From Lichenostomus cassidix (lineage: Eukaryota > Chordata > Aves > Passeriformes > Meliphagidae), in contig VLJF02000033.1 in NCBI GenBank assembly GCA_008360975.2, forward strand, positions 62,001 to 126,000: a stretch of DNA of 64,000 nt. The letters run 5' to 3'. Shown here in pieces: positions 10,429 to 22,099 of this stretch. The translations under genes were made by a program, and so were the position numbers. Each line of letters begins with the position of its first letter. Positions within the stretch are counted from its first letter, which is position 1. The notes under the pieces are model-generated. The model was given only the letters and a program-made list of their open reading frames with translations, had not been told where the DNA came from and ran no database searches.

Positions 10429-12675
10429 AAGGCCTGTACCTGTGCTTTCAAGATTTCTGTTTTGAAGCAAGCCCATCCTTCCTGGACTGTTTTTAAGGGC
10501 TGCTTGCCAAGGTACTCTCCAAATAAATCTCTTGAACAGGCCAAAGTCTGCCCTCCAGAACTCAGTGTGGAAGTTTTATTGATGCCCCTCCTTGTTTCAC
10601 CAAATATTGAAAACTCTATAATTTCATGATCACTGTGCCTCAGATGGCCTCCAACCACCACAACTCCCACCAGCCCTTCTCTGATTGCAAAGCAGGTCTA
10701 GTGTAGTCCCTCCCCTGGTACGCTCGCTCACCAGCTGTGACAGGAGGTTGTCCTCCATACACTCTAAGAACCTCCTAGACTGCTTCTTCTCAGCTGTGTT
10801 GAGTTCCCAGCAGATATCTGGCAGACTGAAGTCACCTACAAGAACAAGGGCTGGTGATCCTGAAACATCCTCCAGCTGCTTGCAGAATAAGTCATCCATT
10901 TCCTCATCCTGGTTAGGTGGCCTATAACAGACTCCCACCATGATCTCTGTCTTGCTGGCCTTCCCCATGATTCTTACCCATAGGCACTTGACCTTATCGT
11001 CATTAGTTTCAATTTCCGTAGTGCTGAGAGCCTCCTTAATATACAGAGCACCGTCTCCACCTCTTCTCCCTCGCCCATCTCTTCTGTAGAGCCTGTAGCC
11101 ATCCATTACAGCACTCCAGTAATGGGAGTCATCCCACCACATTTCTGTGACGGCTGACTATGTCAGAACTTTCTTGCTATACTGTGGCTTCCAGCTCCTG
11201 TTGTTTGTTGCCCATGCTGTGTGCATTAGTATACATGCACTTCAGCTGGGCTGCTGATTTCACCCCTGACTCCGGCTTACCCCTCTTTGGCTTGTTTCTG
11301 GAGAGCCCCGTTGTGTCCTCTTCCCCCTTCAAACCTAGTTTAAAGCCCTCTCAATCAGCCCCACCAATTCATGGGCTAGAATCCTTTTGCCCCATCTGCC
11401 TCCAGCTGGCCAGGTGCCATAAAAGTTGCTCCGTGATCAAAGAACCCAAAATTCTGCCAATGGCACCAGCCCTTAAGCCATTTATTGATAATGTGGGTTC
11501 TCCTGTTCCTTTCATCATTTGTCTCTGCTACTGAAGGGAATGAGCAGACCACTTGTGCTCCTGCTCCATAAACAAATCAATCAAGAGCCTTGGAGTCCCT
11601 TTTAACTGCCCTGGTGCTCTTTTTTTCAGTCTCATCACTGCCAGCCTGGAGTATCAACAATGGGTAATAATCAAGAGGGCTGAATCAGCCCAGGGAGTGT
11701 CCTGGTGACATCCCATACCCAGGCCCCAGGGAGGCAGAAGACCTCCCTGTGGGATGGGTCCAGTTGACAAACGGACCTCTGTTCCCCTTTAGAAGGGAGT
11801 CACCTACTATGACTACCCTTTTCTTTTTAGTGTTAGAGGTAGTGATCTGTCTGACAGCCAAAAAGTGTAGTTGGGAGGCTCTCTGGCCAGATTATTGTGT
11901 TCTATGTCATTTGGCTGACCCTCTGGATCCAGGGCCTTGTACCTATTCTGAAGTGGCACCTGGGTGGGTGATGGGGGTCAGAAAGAAAATTTTTATTAAC
12001 TCCCTGAGTAGGGACCCATTTTCACTCCCCTTCATCTAGTATATCTCCTCCTTCTGCCTGATGGTAAGAGGCGTGGGAGTCCTCTGACTCCTGGTGGGCT
12101 TCTCTCAGGGATGGAAGGGTGAAAGTCCACCACTCTATTTCCGTTTCACTTTCCCTAATACTCCATAGTCTTTCTACTTCCTCCTTAAGCTCCACCACCC
12201 GACAGAGGAGATCACTCACCTATTTGCACTGTAGGCAGGTGTCTTTTGCACCGTTCCCTGGTACTACTGACAGGCTCAAACACTCCTTACAGGATGGGGT
12301 CTGGACAGATGCATCCTTCTTGGGGGGTTCTGTTTGGGTTGGTACACTTTTACCAGCTATAGCTTTTGATCATTTGGAGACCATTGCTGAAAAAAGAAAA
12401 ACCAACAAAAACCCCCAAGCAAACAAACAAAACCCCAACATAAAATAAAATCCCCACTATCAGGAGGATAACTGCAACCCTGCCTGCTTGCTCTGCCTGC
12501 GCGAGCTGCCGTGCAGCTGCTGTGCCACGCCCCTGTTTGACCGCTCTGGGTCGCCACGCTCCCTAGAGCCTTCTTTAAAGCATCTCCGATGGTCGGAGGA
12601 AGCCACTCCCTGCGCCTAAGCGGCTAACGAGAGGAAGGGAACCACCTGCTCAGGTCCCTTTTGAAAGCACCTCCG

Positions 12676-15279
12676 ATGGAAAAGATAACATTCTTATTAT
12701 GAAATCTGAACAAGAAAAATGGGAATATGTTCCCACACAGAAATGTTATTTATTAGAATAACTGGAAGTGTTGAGTTTCTCTTTTATAGAACCTGCCAGG
12801 ATGGATATTCCTGTCTATATCACCATGGCCCCACTGGGAAGTGCCTTTACCCGAGGAGATGTATCTTCAAATGAGAAGACACTGCACAATTCTATTACCT
12901 GGGAAGGAACAACCTCTACTAAAGAACAGTGACAGGATCATTTTACCTGCAAAGTCAGTCAAGTGTGTCAACAGAACCATGTTAACTTTTCCAACAATTG
13001 CACTTTGCAAAGAGTCCAGGACCTTCAACATCCTCTTGAACACTGTGTGGTTTATGCCCTTCAAATATAAATATAACCCTAACACCCAATGTAACCCTTA
13101 AATGCTGCATAGATCTAGTTATAGCTTGGACAGTGTCTGAGAACAGGAAAAAGTTTTATGACTGCAGGAATAGTAACAATATTCAAATTAATGCATCATC
13201 TCCCTTTCCCTTTCCTGTTCAAGGAGGAACTGTTATATGGTGCATTAATGGGACTTCCATTCAAAAAGCCATCAACATGGGGAGACCAAATAAGAATTTT
13301 GTGTGGACATCCCAATGTAACAATTCTTCATTTACATCGAGTTTCTGCCGTGTCTTGGATTGATGTTATGATAATCCTTTATCCCCTATCGTTGGCTTAT
13401 ATGCCCAAGAAAGAAAAAATGTGTAAAAATGTGTGGTCCTGTCTCTTTAACTACACCCAGCGAAGAGAGAAACGCGGGTTGTTTTGAAAACATTTTCCCC
13501 AAGCCTCGCTCCGGGGGAGGATTCGTCGCCCGGCAGAGACTGCGTGCTGGACGGGGGTCGGAGTGAGCTCTGTTCCCTTTTTTTTCCATTTTTTCTTTTT
13601 CCTCGTTTGGACCCCTTCTCTTCGATCTGCTTTGCCACCCGGAGACCCAGGAGGGCCAGAGGACAGCAGAGCTCTCCAGGGAGCTCCAGCCGGCCCCGGG
13701 GGGGACGAGGAGGAGAGGGGCTGTGTCTGAGAAAAGGACTTTTTAATCATAAGGTTGAATAACTCCTTTTCACCTTGGTTTTTCCCTTCCCCTGTGCCTT
13801 GCAGGGCACTCTGCGTGGTTTTGTCAAATAAATAGTTTTTTCTTCACTTCCATCTAAGAGGTTCTGTTGTGGGTGGGGGAGGGTGTGTCGGGGCCCTTCG
13901 CTCTCGGAGGAAAGAGAGTTTTATCATTAACCCGGGACAAGCCGCTTATATAGATGTAACTCATCAGTATAAAAAATATTATTCATTTGAATATTACTTT
14001 TCCTAAATTGCCAAAGTGTAGGCAAAAACGTAGATATTGGGATACCTACCTCCTTGTTAGGAGGCGTAGGAGTTGGACAAGGCTTTATAAATTCCATCGA
14101 TATCAAGGCCATGAATAATAAATTGAGTTGTACTGCATACACTGTGGGGCAAAATCTCCAGTTGCCTACCACATTCAAACCCCAAAGCCAAACATTACAG
14201 TTACATTACAATACATTACGATATGATACTGAATTCTTAACATTGTTCCTCTGGACAGAATGAGAGAAGTTTCAAGCTGATCAAAATCTTACATGAGTAA
14301 TGAACTGGACTGAATGTACATTACAATCATGATACATTCTTTTGCAGAGAAACAAGGCCCAAAGTGATCTAATGAGAAATAATGAACTGCTTTGGTGATC
14401 AGTATTTGAAACATATATTACCACACAACACTGGGTACAACTGACACCACAAACTGGGAAATGGACTGATTTATAGTGATTTTTAGACAAATAATTCATT
14501 ATAACAGTAATATCCAAATTACGTGTAAAGTTGTAGTAATGCCTGTAATCTTTGGAGAAAACTCTCCTTTTGTGCCTGAATATTGGTTATCAAGTTTCAC
14601 TGGGACGTGTATTGATGAACAAAACAGAACTGATAATCTAGATTTATGCAGCACAGTGCCAAATGGTGTTCTTTGGGGACCGGGGTCACAATAGCCTTCT
14701 TCCTTCCAGATGTTTATTGGAACAGGACCGCAACAAATATGTATTCTCACAAACTGTAAACAAACTACACAAATGTACAACTTAACTGTTCCTTTTTCAC
14801 GGCGCTTAGAAAATGCTACAAATCTAATTTGACAAAATCACACATATGTATTTTGGCCTGACATAAATAAGCAAGTAATTATGCATTGGCACCCACGTAT
14901 CTAAACATTTCTATATTTCTTTTTACAGGCTTCAGAACACATGAAAAAATGATTTACCAATAAAAAATAAAAACTCTAGCAGGATGTCAAATTAATACTG
15001 TCATCATAGGAGACAAATTACTATCATTGTCTGACCAAGTTGAATGAGAAACTACCTATCACTGCTGGAACATTCTTTCTGGATATTCAACCACCAATGC
15101 ATTAGATGTATTGGTACACCCTATCTTAATTGTGTTTATAATCATCATACTAATGACAATGTTTAATTGCTTTATTTGATATAAAGTAACATAGATAAAC
15201 AGAACCTTTATGCCATATTGATGAACTTGATGTTCACACAGAGGTCAAAGGACCAAATGATGTGGTAGGCCCCATGTGA
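12676..15279 (+). pseudogene. env remnant of the old plus-strand ERV
   Basis: Fragmented env-like frames: a cysteine-containing surface-unit part (about 12690-13420, for example NFSNNCTL and GHPNVTIL) and a part after the LTR at 13432 that resembles the fusion region and heptad repeat of a transmembrane subunit (GGVGVGQGF, SCTAYTVGQNLQ, about 14050-14170). Many stops. Position and orientation make it the downstream half of the ERV whose pol lies at 5138-7545. Assignment as env is by general appearance. Confidence 0.5.
13432..13939 (+). repeat. Probable solo LTR inside the env remnant
   Basis: Starts TGTGGTCCTG and ends CCCGGGACA, GC-rich in the middle, with AATAAA near 13830 on the plus strand. 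Env-like sequence lies on both sides. I could not find a matching target duplication, so the ends are approximate. Confidence 0.6.
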
Positions 15280-15640
15280 AAGCTGAACAAAAGGTGACCA
15301 CTGTGTGAACTTTCAAACATATCTACCTTTCCAAAACAAATTACTGGGAGGGTTTCTCCAGTTCTTTGCTGAAGTGAGGCTCCCCAGCTGAAGTAGGGAC
15401 CAGGGTGATGGTAACCAGGTATTAGAGTAATTGGTGATATATCTTTTCTTAATCACTTGCTGCAGCCTGTAGTAATGGTTTCATGCATTGCCTTTCTATG
15501 TTTATTTATGTACTTATTATCCGTGTAGCTCATTCCTCTTATTTCCTTATCATTCACGTAATAAACAAGCTTATCTCTAAATAAGTCATTGTTTTGTTCT
15601 GATCCCTTTGCTAACCACATTAATAACCAAAACCAGCCCC
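15280..15640 (+). repeat. Possible 3' LTR of the old plus-strand ERV
   Basis: Non-coding, directly downstream of the env remnant, with an AATAAAC signal near 15560 followed by a short tail. Boundaries are not defined by inverted TG/CA ends that I can prove. Confidence 0.35.
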
Positions 15641-16870
15641 CCAGTCAAAACCTGGCCACGCAAACCCAATACACTGCCCAAGATGGAATACCCAGGACAG
15701 ATCACCATGATCACCAGCCCTCTGCCTTATGCAGGTCACTGTGGATCATTCAATATGGGTCCTCCAATGGGCAATAAAGTTGGAACAGCAGATTGTGAAA
15801 AACAGGCTTCACTCTCCTGTTGAAATTTAAAAAGTTTAATAAAAGACAATAGGGGACACCAAACAATAAAGCAAAGAAACAGTGCTGGGTGCTTGGCCCT
15901 GGGCCAAGAAGCACACCTGCCATTGAGGGAGTCGTCTTAAATACTCTTTGTAGTGTGTCAGCCTCATGCCTATTCATAAGCATTCATGCATATTCAAACT
16001 TTTCTCAAAACTATTTTGCATGTTCCAAAAACTATTTTGCATGGCTCCTCCTTGGTCCCGCCTTTTTAGAGCATGTGCTTTTTCGGCTGTGGTTTCTTCC
16101 AGTCTTGGTTATCGTCTCCCAGTTTGGGCTTGGGTCTGTAGTCCTTGTTATAAATTAGGTCTCAATAATCAATCAGAGACAATGTCCAATTAAGTATAAT
16201 TTGATTTATTTAGAGCAAGCGGGTATCAGCGAGGCAGCGCTGGGCAGATAACTGTGCCAAAATAGTCCAAACTCCCCTCTTTTATGCAGTCTCTATTTTC
16301 TGACCACGTATATCTTCCGGAGTTGGTACAGCCCCTTCATCATGTTGTTTGCTAGATGGTCTTATTCTGCTCTTCGGTGGTCATGGGAAACAAGTTCTTG
16401 TATGTTTGCAGTGTTGTCCCCCCCCCCCCCAAGCAATGATTCTATATCAGCCCACTCCCAACAAATACAGGATACAGGATGTGCAGGGTGGGGGTCTCCC
16501 TCCCCTTTCTATTCGGTTCTGTGGGCAAACAGGATGCCTTAACAGGATGTGTTGGGGCTCCTTTTCCTCTCTCTTGCGATTCTTGCGAATTCTTATCACA
16601 GTCCTTGCATCTGGTTATAGGCTGATAGTCAGGTATCAGCGGCAGGTCTTCTTTTTGGGTGTTATCCAGTCAAGCAGGTAGTGTGGTTAGTAAAGGAAGG
16701 TTTTTTAAACTACTTTTATTAGTTTTTTACTACTATATTGAAATCTAGTTCATAACAGAAATTAAAACATTGGTTATATACCTCTATCTTTATGACAAGA
16801 CTACTTCTGTAAAAAGAATAAAACCATACACACAATGAATATCTACGAAAAGCCAACACTATATTAGTAT
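15641..16870. repeat. LTR-derived debris
   Basis: Several stretches look like LTR R/U5 regions in reverse (for example around 16200, where atttgatttatttagagc reads as AATAAATCAAAT on the minus strand). A run of C lies at about 16419-16430. No gene is visible and element boundaries cannot be fixed. Confidence 0.35.
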
Positions 16871-16887
16871 GTATTTATCACAAGATG

Positions 16888-16998
16888 ATGCTCTACCCAC
16901 AGCTGGGGCACTCATAGGGCTTCCCTTACCAGTGGGTCTGTTGGTGTGAGGTCAGGGCAGAGCTGCAAGAGAAGCTTCTCCCACACTTGGGGACAACC
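16888..16998 (-). pseudogene. C2H2 zinc-finger remnant (last finger of the local ZNF family)
   Basis: Minus strand encodes one full finger, C-x2-C (CPKC) then GRSFSCSSALTSHQQTH, then TGG and a TAA followed by GGGAAG and the start of a further degenerate finger (YECPSC). This finger, stop and downstream order is the same as at 39480, 48956 and 58500, so it is the 3' end of another family member. Nothing upstream survives. Confidence 0.8.
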
Positions 16999-17266
16999 GG
17001 CGGTGATAAAGGAGGTGAGGAGGGTCTACGCAGTGTGTCCACGGAAGATGTTTATTCGCATGGTGCAGCAGAGGCCAACGACCTCCCAGAGGCAGAGATG
17101 CCTTGAGGGCGAAGGCCTCCCATGCACAGCCACATGTGGAGCATAGACACACGTGGGGCATAGACAGCAAGATGGCAGAGGGTAAGGGGTTTTATAGGGA
17201 AACTCAGAGGGGCAGGGACAGCACACTTGCCCAGTGACCTCTGGGCACAGGAAAGATACATGGGTG

Positions 17267-17378
17267 GAGTTAGGGTACAGGAACCAATGGAAAAACCTGA
17301 GGGAGTGGCCAGGACCACGTGGGGTTAGGGTACAGGAACCAATAGGGAAAACTAGGGGCGTGGCTAGGACTACGTGGA
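17267..17378. repeat. Tandem repeat, two units of about 55 bp
   Basis: Two adjacent copies of a unit beginning gttagggtacaggaaccaat (from about 17268 and 17322), each ending in a cacgtgg/tacgtgg motif. It lies in a non-coding 16999-17690 stretch that resembles an inverted LTR with U3 repeats; I see no gene in that stretch. Confidence 0.7.
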
Positions 17379-17689
17379 GTAGGGAAAGGCAGAACAATGG
17401 GTGACAAGTACAGTCATTAAGAAAGGGGTGTGGGGAACTTGCAGCTATTATCACAATAGGTGAGTACAAGTGGGATCTTTGGGGAATAAATATGGCAGAG
17501 CACCCATGCAAGGTAGAAAAGGGAAAGCCAGGAAGGACTCCTGGCAAAAGGGATGGTGATGCTCAAATATCTCCAAAGGGTCCTCTGGGAGAATGTTGAG
17601 GTAGTTTGCACATTCTCCCAGAGGTAATTAAGGACATGGACTCCCAGATGGGGCAATAAGGGAAGTCGAGAAGGGGGTCTCAACTACAG

Positions 17690-20460
17690 GGGATGGATGG
17701 TGTTGGTGTGCTGGGAAAGGATTGGTTGAAGGGAGTGTGGAGGAATATGGTTAAGGCAAGTAGCAGCAGGACAAATCTATGTGGTAAGAAAGTGAAAGAT
17801 GGAAAAGACGAAGAGGAGAAAAATAGGGAGGATTGGGATGTTTTTCAGCACCTTCCTCCATCTTATCCTCAAAATTTGCCAGCTACAGGTCCTTTGTATC
17901 CCTGGATTCCAGGACAGGGAAAACAAGGAGATCAGGATTTCAGGAGGTTTCTCTGTGGTGGGGAGCAGCAGGAGTGGGCACAGAGGTAAGGGGCCAGGGG
18001 CACAGGCTGGGGGCCTGTGGGGAGGTGTGGGGCTGGGCCGGGGCTGTGGGGCACCCGGGGCTCAGTGCTGGGTGCTGCCTGACCCAACCACCCCCGGGCA
18101 GGGCTGGGAGTGGCCCCAGGCCCCCATGAGGCTGCAGGACACCCCAGCCACCTGCCTAGCCCCGGGGAGCTGCCAGCCCTGCCTGCCAGGGGGGCTGTGT
18201 TTGGGCATTGTGGCAGGACAGGGAGCAGCTCTGAGATATTGGGGGGACAGGGGTGAGTACAAGGAGGAGGAGGAGGAATACCTGAGGAACGTGGATTATA
18301 TGTGGAAGGATCAGAATTTTCTTTTAAGGATTTTGTTTGGGTCACTGGAGAAACAAATGTTTTTGCAGAAAGCTCAGCAGCTGTCACAGGATGAGCACCC
18401 ACAGGCAGTGGCGGGGGGGGATGGAGGGGTGGCAGAATAAGCCCCTGGAGGAGTTGGTTACAAAGGCACAGCAGGGGAATGGAAGAAGGGATGAGGAAAA
18501 GGCCAAGGTGAAGACAAAGGCCATGGCAGAGTTTCTGCAGCCCCTGAGGGATGAACTGCAGGGCCCAAGGGGGCCCCAGGACCGAGGGGACAGGGTCAGC
18601 CACAAGGCTGTGGCACAGGCATTGCCCTCCTCAGCAGGGGAAAGCTGACCCAAACAGCCCTGGGAGGGAAGCAGGGTTCCATCTGCAGGGCACAAGGACA
18701 CTGGAAGTGGAAGTGTCTGCAGAGACAGGTGGATACTCAGGAAGAGAAAATCCCCCCTTGAAGGAGATGAATTGGTAGGGGTGTCATAGCAACCATTAGA
18801 CTAGGGATCCATCACACTGGAGCCCTTGATAACATTCAGCGTGGGTCTGGATTGAGAGGAGGCGTTTCCTGATAGACACAGGGGCTTCCTGATCCACTTT
18901 GAATCTTAAATCTAAGGGGGAAAATTATCAAGAAGTTCATGGATTATTCAGGGAATATGTGGGCAAAAACATAGGTAGGTTTTATTCCACCACTATGTGT
19001 AATGTGGAGGATAGGCTTGAAATGCAGGAATTTTTGTTCTTAATTGTGATTGTGTTTCACTGGGAAGAGATTTGATGGCTAAATTGGACATGAAAATTAT
19101 TGTAGTAAAAGGTGAAACAGTGGCTAATACTGTTGTAACTTTGTGTCAAATGTCTGACGAGGACTATGCTGAAGGGAGCCCGAAGCTGTGGGCAGCTCCA
19201 GAGAAAGAGGGAAAATTACACAAGGAGCCTCTCCAAATTAATTTGAAGCAACCAGGACAAGTGGTGTCTAAAAGCAATAGCCTATTCCAAGGGAGGCAAT
19301 ACAGCCTGTTACGGAGTCCTGTTAAAGGCTGGGCTTTTGGAGCCAGGGATCTCTCCTATAACACTCCTATCCTGACAGACAAAAAAACAGATTCTGCAGG
19401 ATTCAAGAATAACAAAGGAAATTGTCAAATCAAGGCATCCCATGGTTCTGGAACCTTACATCATTCTGAATCAGATCCCTTCTTCACATCAGTATAACGC
19501 GGAGGGGGAGGAGGGGTGGAACCAGGCCTCTGCGTTTACCGAAAGTGTCTCTACGGCTTTTCGAGAGATCACTCCAGCCAGCACTGCCTGGTGCTGTACA
19601 GAAAAGCTCTTCTCACACCCGTGCCGGTGTAAGGCACAGATTCTCACTCACCCACGGAGTTGGATAACTCGTGCGTTACCAGAGACAAAGAATTCAGAGC
19701 GCTCAGTCAGCCGGAGGTTCCAGAGGTTTATTCTGAAGGGTTCCAGGGCCAAAAGAGAACGAGGCACCCCAGCCGTCTACATTTAAAGGGGCGGCTGGAG
19801 GGTCAGGGGAGAGGAGGCGGGGGGAACACCACAACCAATGGGAGGAGGAAGGGATGGGATCAGGGGTTAGGTTACAGCTTGGGGGATTTACATAATTTGG
19901 GGAGGAACCATCGTGTTCTCCAGGGGGGAGGACTAAGAAGGCTTCCACCAGTGGGGTTCTGCTGTGTTGGAACCACTCAGCTCCTCAGCAGTTCCTAAGA
20001 TGGTATCACCCACCCCAACATCAGTATTATGCCGTACTTGATCTGCATGATGCTTTCTGGGGCTGCTGATCACAGAGGACAATAAACAGCATTTTGCTTT
20101 TGAGTGGGAGGAAGAGGAAGGTGGCAAAATGGTAAAGCAGCAATTGATGTGGACAGTCCTTCCACAGTGATACAGAGAATCACCACTTCTGTTTGGGCAA
20201 GCCTCGCAGAAAGTGACCCTGCACACAAGGGGCCTGAGCAGCAGCCAGGGCTCCACATCGGCGGAAGCCCCTGGGCCTGCCCACACATCCCCTGCTGAAA
20301 TAGTCTGTGTGGGCACCCCTCCTCTGGCATCTCCAGGCACTGGGGGCCAATCCTTGCTGGCACTGTTTGAGGTTCAGTGGTTTCTGTGCCTGCACTCACC
20401 ACAGGTGGTACAGATGACAACGTGAGAATTAGACTGGGTGATCAGATTACACCATTAGAA
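17690..20460 (+). pseudogene. Gammaretrovirus-like (ERV1) gag-pro-RT remnant
   Basis: Order on the plus strand: proline-rich gag-like sequence (YPWIPGQG near 17905), a degenerate nucleocapsid knuckle (CRAQGHWKWKC near 18690), protease (FLIDTGAS at about 18866-18889, then a stop), and the start of RT in shifted frames (YNTPIL, about 19360; LNQIPSSHQ, about 19465-19490). RT resumes after a solo LTR (VLDLHDAF near 20035; FAFEWEEE and MWTVLPQ near 20090-20165). Gamma-type spacing and motifs. Many stops; no pol beyond RT is recognisable. Confidence 0.8.
19495..20020 (-). repeat. Solo LTR (526 bp) in the ERV1 RT, 6-bp TSD
   Basis: Flanked by TCAGTA at 19489-19494 and 20021-20026; removing LTR and one TSD restores the RT reading across the junction. 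On the minus strand it begins TGTTGGGG and ends CGCGTTA, the same kind of ends (TGTTGG...CGTTA) as the LTRs at 50087 and 53155, so it probably belongs to a related ERVK-type family. AATAAA lies on the minus strand near 19720. Confidence 0.92.
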
Positions 20461-20679
20461 TGTTGGTTTTCTTTAATACCAATAATCCTACTTTTATATT
20501 GTCAGCCAGGTTTGGGCCAGGGTGGGTGTGGTGGTTTAGCTCAGCCCAAAACATCAGCAAGGTATCTTTAACATCTAACAGAAATTTAAACTTCTCAGAA
20601 GCTGTTGTAGTAAGCCTGAGGAAGTGTCTGAGGGGTGGGGAGTGGCACAAAATTGGCTCCTGTGTGTCCTGAGTGTCCT

Positions 20680-21911
20680 GAGTGAAAGTTCTGGAAGTTT
20701 TTCATCAAGTCCAGCAGAGCCAATCTCTGATGGCTCTGAAAGTGATGGCCATGCTGCTGGCCAAGCCTGGGCCAATTAGAGGTGCTAATTATGCCTCTGT
20801 GAAAACATATTTAAGAAAAAATCAAAACAAAGCAGGCATGCACTTCTTTTTAGCTAGAGGAGGAGGAGGAGGTAAAAATATGTGGAGGGAGGACAACATG
20901 GAAACACCAAGGTCAGTGGAGAAGGTGGGGGAGGAGGCGCCAGAGCTGAAAACCCCCTGCTAGCTGAAAACCCCCTGCTAGCTGTGGTGAAGACCATGGG
21001 GGGAGCAGGTGGTCACCCTGCAGCCCAGGGGGTCCACAGGGGTGCAGAAATCCACCCACAGCCCATGCCAGAAGATCACGTGGATGTCTGGAGGAAGCTG
21101 TGATCCAGTGGGAGTCTCCTATGGAGAGTTAAAGCTGCAAAGGCCTTGCGAAGGAGAGAAAGGCCTTGCTCCTGGCATGGAAGCAGCCTGGCCTCGGCTC
21201 AAGAGAGGCCACCTTATGGACAAAAGAACTCATGTTGCAGCAGAATTCGGGCAGGATTTTGCTTGTGAGACTGGACCCACACCAAAGAAGTTCCCAGAGG
21301 ACTGTCTCTTGTGGGATTGGACAAGAGGGTCCTCCTGTGGACCCTCTCCCTGATGGACTGACCAGAGAACGAACCCCTTACCCTGCCCTCTGCCTGTGTT
21401 GTTGGTTTGGAAAGAGGGAGGGGGGTGAGCCGAGAAAACAGTGTCTTAAGAGGGAGAGTAGGAGTAGAGAAACTGTTGAGAGAGAGAGAGATAAGTAGAG
21501 AAAACAGTATTTGTAGTAGAAGAATTGTGGTGATAAACAGTTTTATGGACTAAGAAAATACCCCATAAACTGCCCCCTACCCGAGCTGTTGGTTTGGAAG
21601 GAGGGACGGGGGTGAGTAGAAAAATGGTGTCTTAAGTGGGAGGGGGTTGAGTGAACAAGTGGTGTAAGAAAAGCTTGTTTTTACCTCTCATTTATCCTCT
21701 GACTCTGTTAGGTAATTAAATCACTTTGCACCTTTAAGTTTGGAGCCTGTCTGCCCTTCTTCTGTCCTGTGCATCCCCTCATCAGTGTCCTATCTCACTT
21801 AACTCATGAATTTGTTGTGTGTTTAACCGTTTTTTTTCCTTTCTCCTCTCCTGCACGTCTGCGGCAGGAGAGAGCAGGAGTGCCTGGCATTTAGTCAAGG
21901 TCAAACCCTGA
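20680..21911 (+). repeat. R1: dispersed LTR-like repeat, copy 1
   Basis: Shares order and sequence with 26060-26960, 31931-32450, 36242-36915, 47067-48128 and 53680-54560. Features of the family: a G-rich start, a run of phrases like ccctgtgggag and tggagcag, then a stretch with AATAAA-type signals and a terminal gggtgcctggcat...ccagc motif. No coding capacity seen. I take it to be the 3' end plus LTR of an ERVL-type element, from memory of avian repeats. This copy contains an ~85-bp internal duplication (about 21390-21480 and 21580-21660). Confidence 0.6.
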
Positions 21912-22099
21912 CAGTGGGAAAATCAATTTTTAGTCTTAGGAGAAGTAGCAAAAACCTTAAACCTTAGCAATTGTTGGGTCAGGAGGGCCAGGAGGATTCG
22001 AAGACTGGCCATGGATGGCCCAGTGGAACCTAGATGGTGTGTCAGCACCCTAAGTGAGGTCCACAGTGGGACAGGATTTGGGGACAGAGAAGCAAGTCC

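Larger units (their letters stand above)
7698..11142 (-). pseudogene. CR1 ORF2 (endonuclease-reverse transcriptase), broken
   Basis: The longest open pieces are 10630-11142 (endonuclease), 9350-9808, 9032-9280, 8337-8723 (RT with YLDFSKAFDTV, GVPQGSVLGP and FADDTK) and 7698-8168 (C-terminal domain ending VIKF). Stops and frameshifts separate them, and two LTRs interrupt the frame at 8784 and 9820. It cannot encode an active enzyme. Confidence 0.88.
7546..12675 (-). mobile_element. CR1 LINE, near full length, inverted
   Basis: The 3' end at 7546 has the CR1 tail (ggtgattctgtgatt on the minus strand). Going right one meets ORF2 reverse transcriptase (FADDTK, about 7700-9280), the linker between endonuclease and RT (about 9350-9800), the APE-type endonuclease (VGDFSLPDICW, about 10440-11140), the start of ORF2 (GNKQQELEA, about 11200), ORF1 remnants (about 11500-12240) and a GC-rich 5' region ending near 12675. 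It lies inside an older ERV and carries two solo LTRs. The 7546-8735 part is identical to an inverted copy at 28840-30030. Confidence 0.9.

Noticed and set aside
16342..16681. 66-110 codon ORFs near the poly-C run
   Set aside because: Lie in LTR-like non-coding sequence and overlap in different frames without homology.
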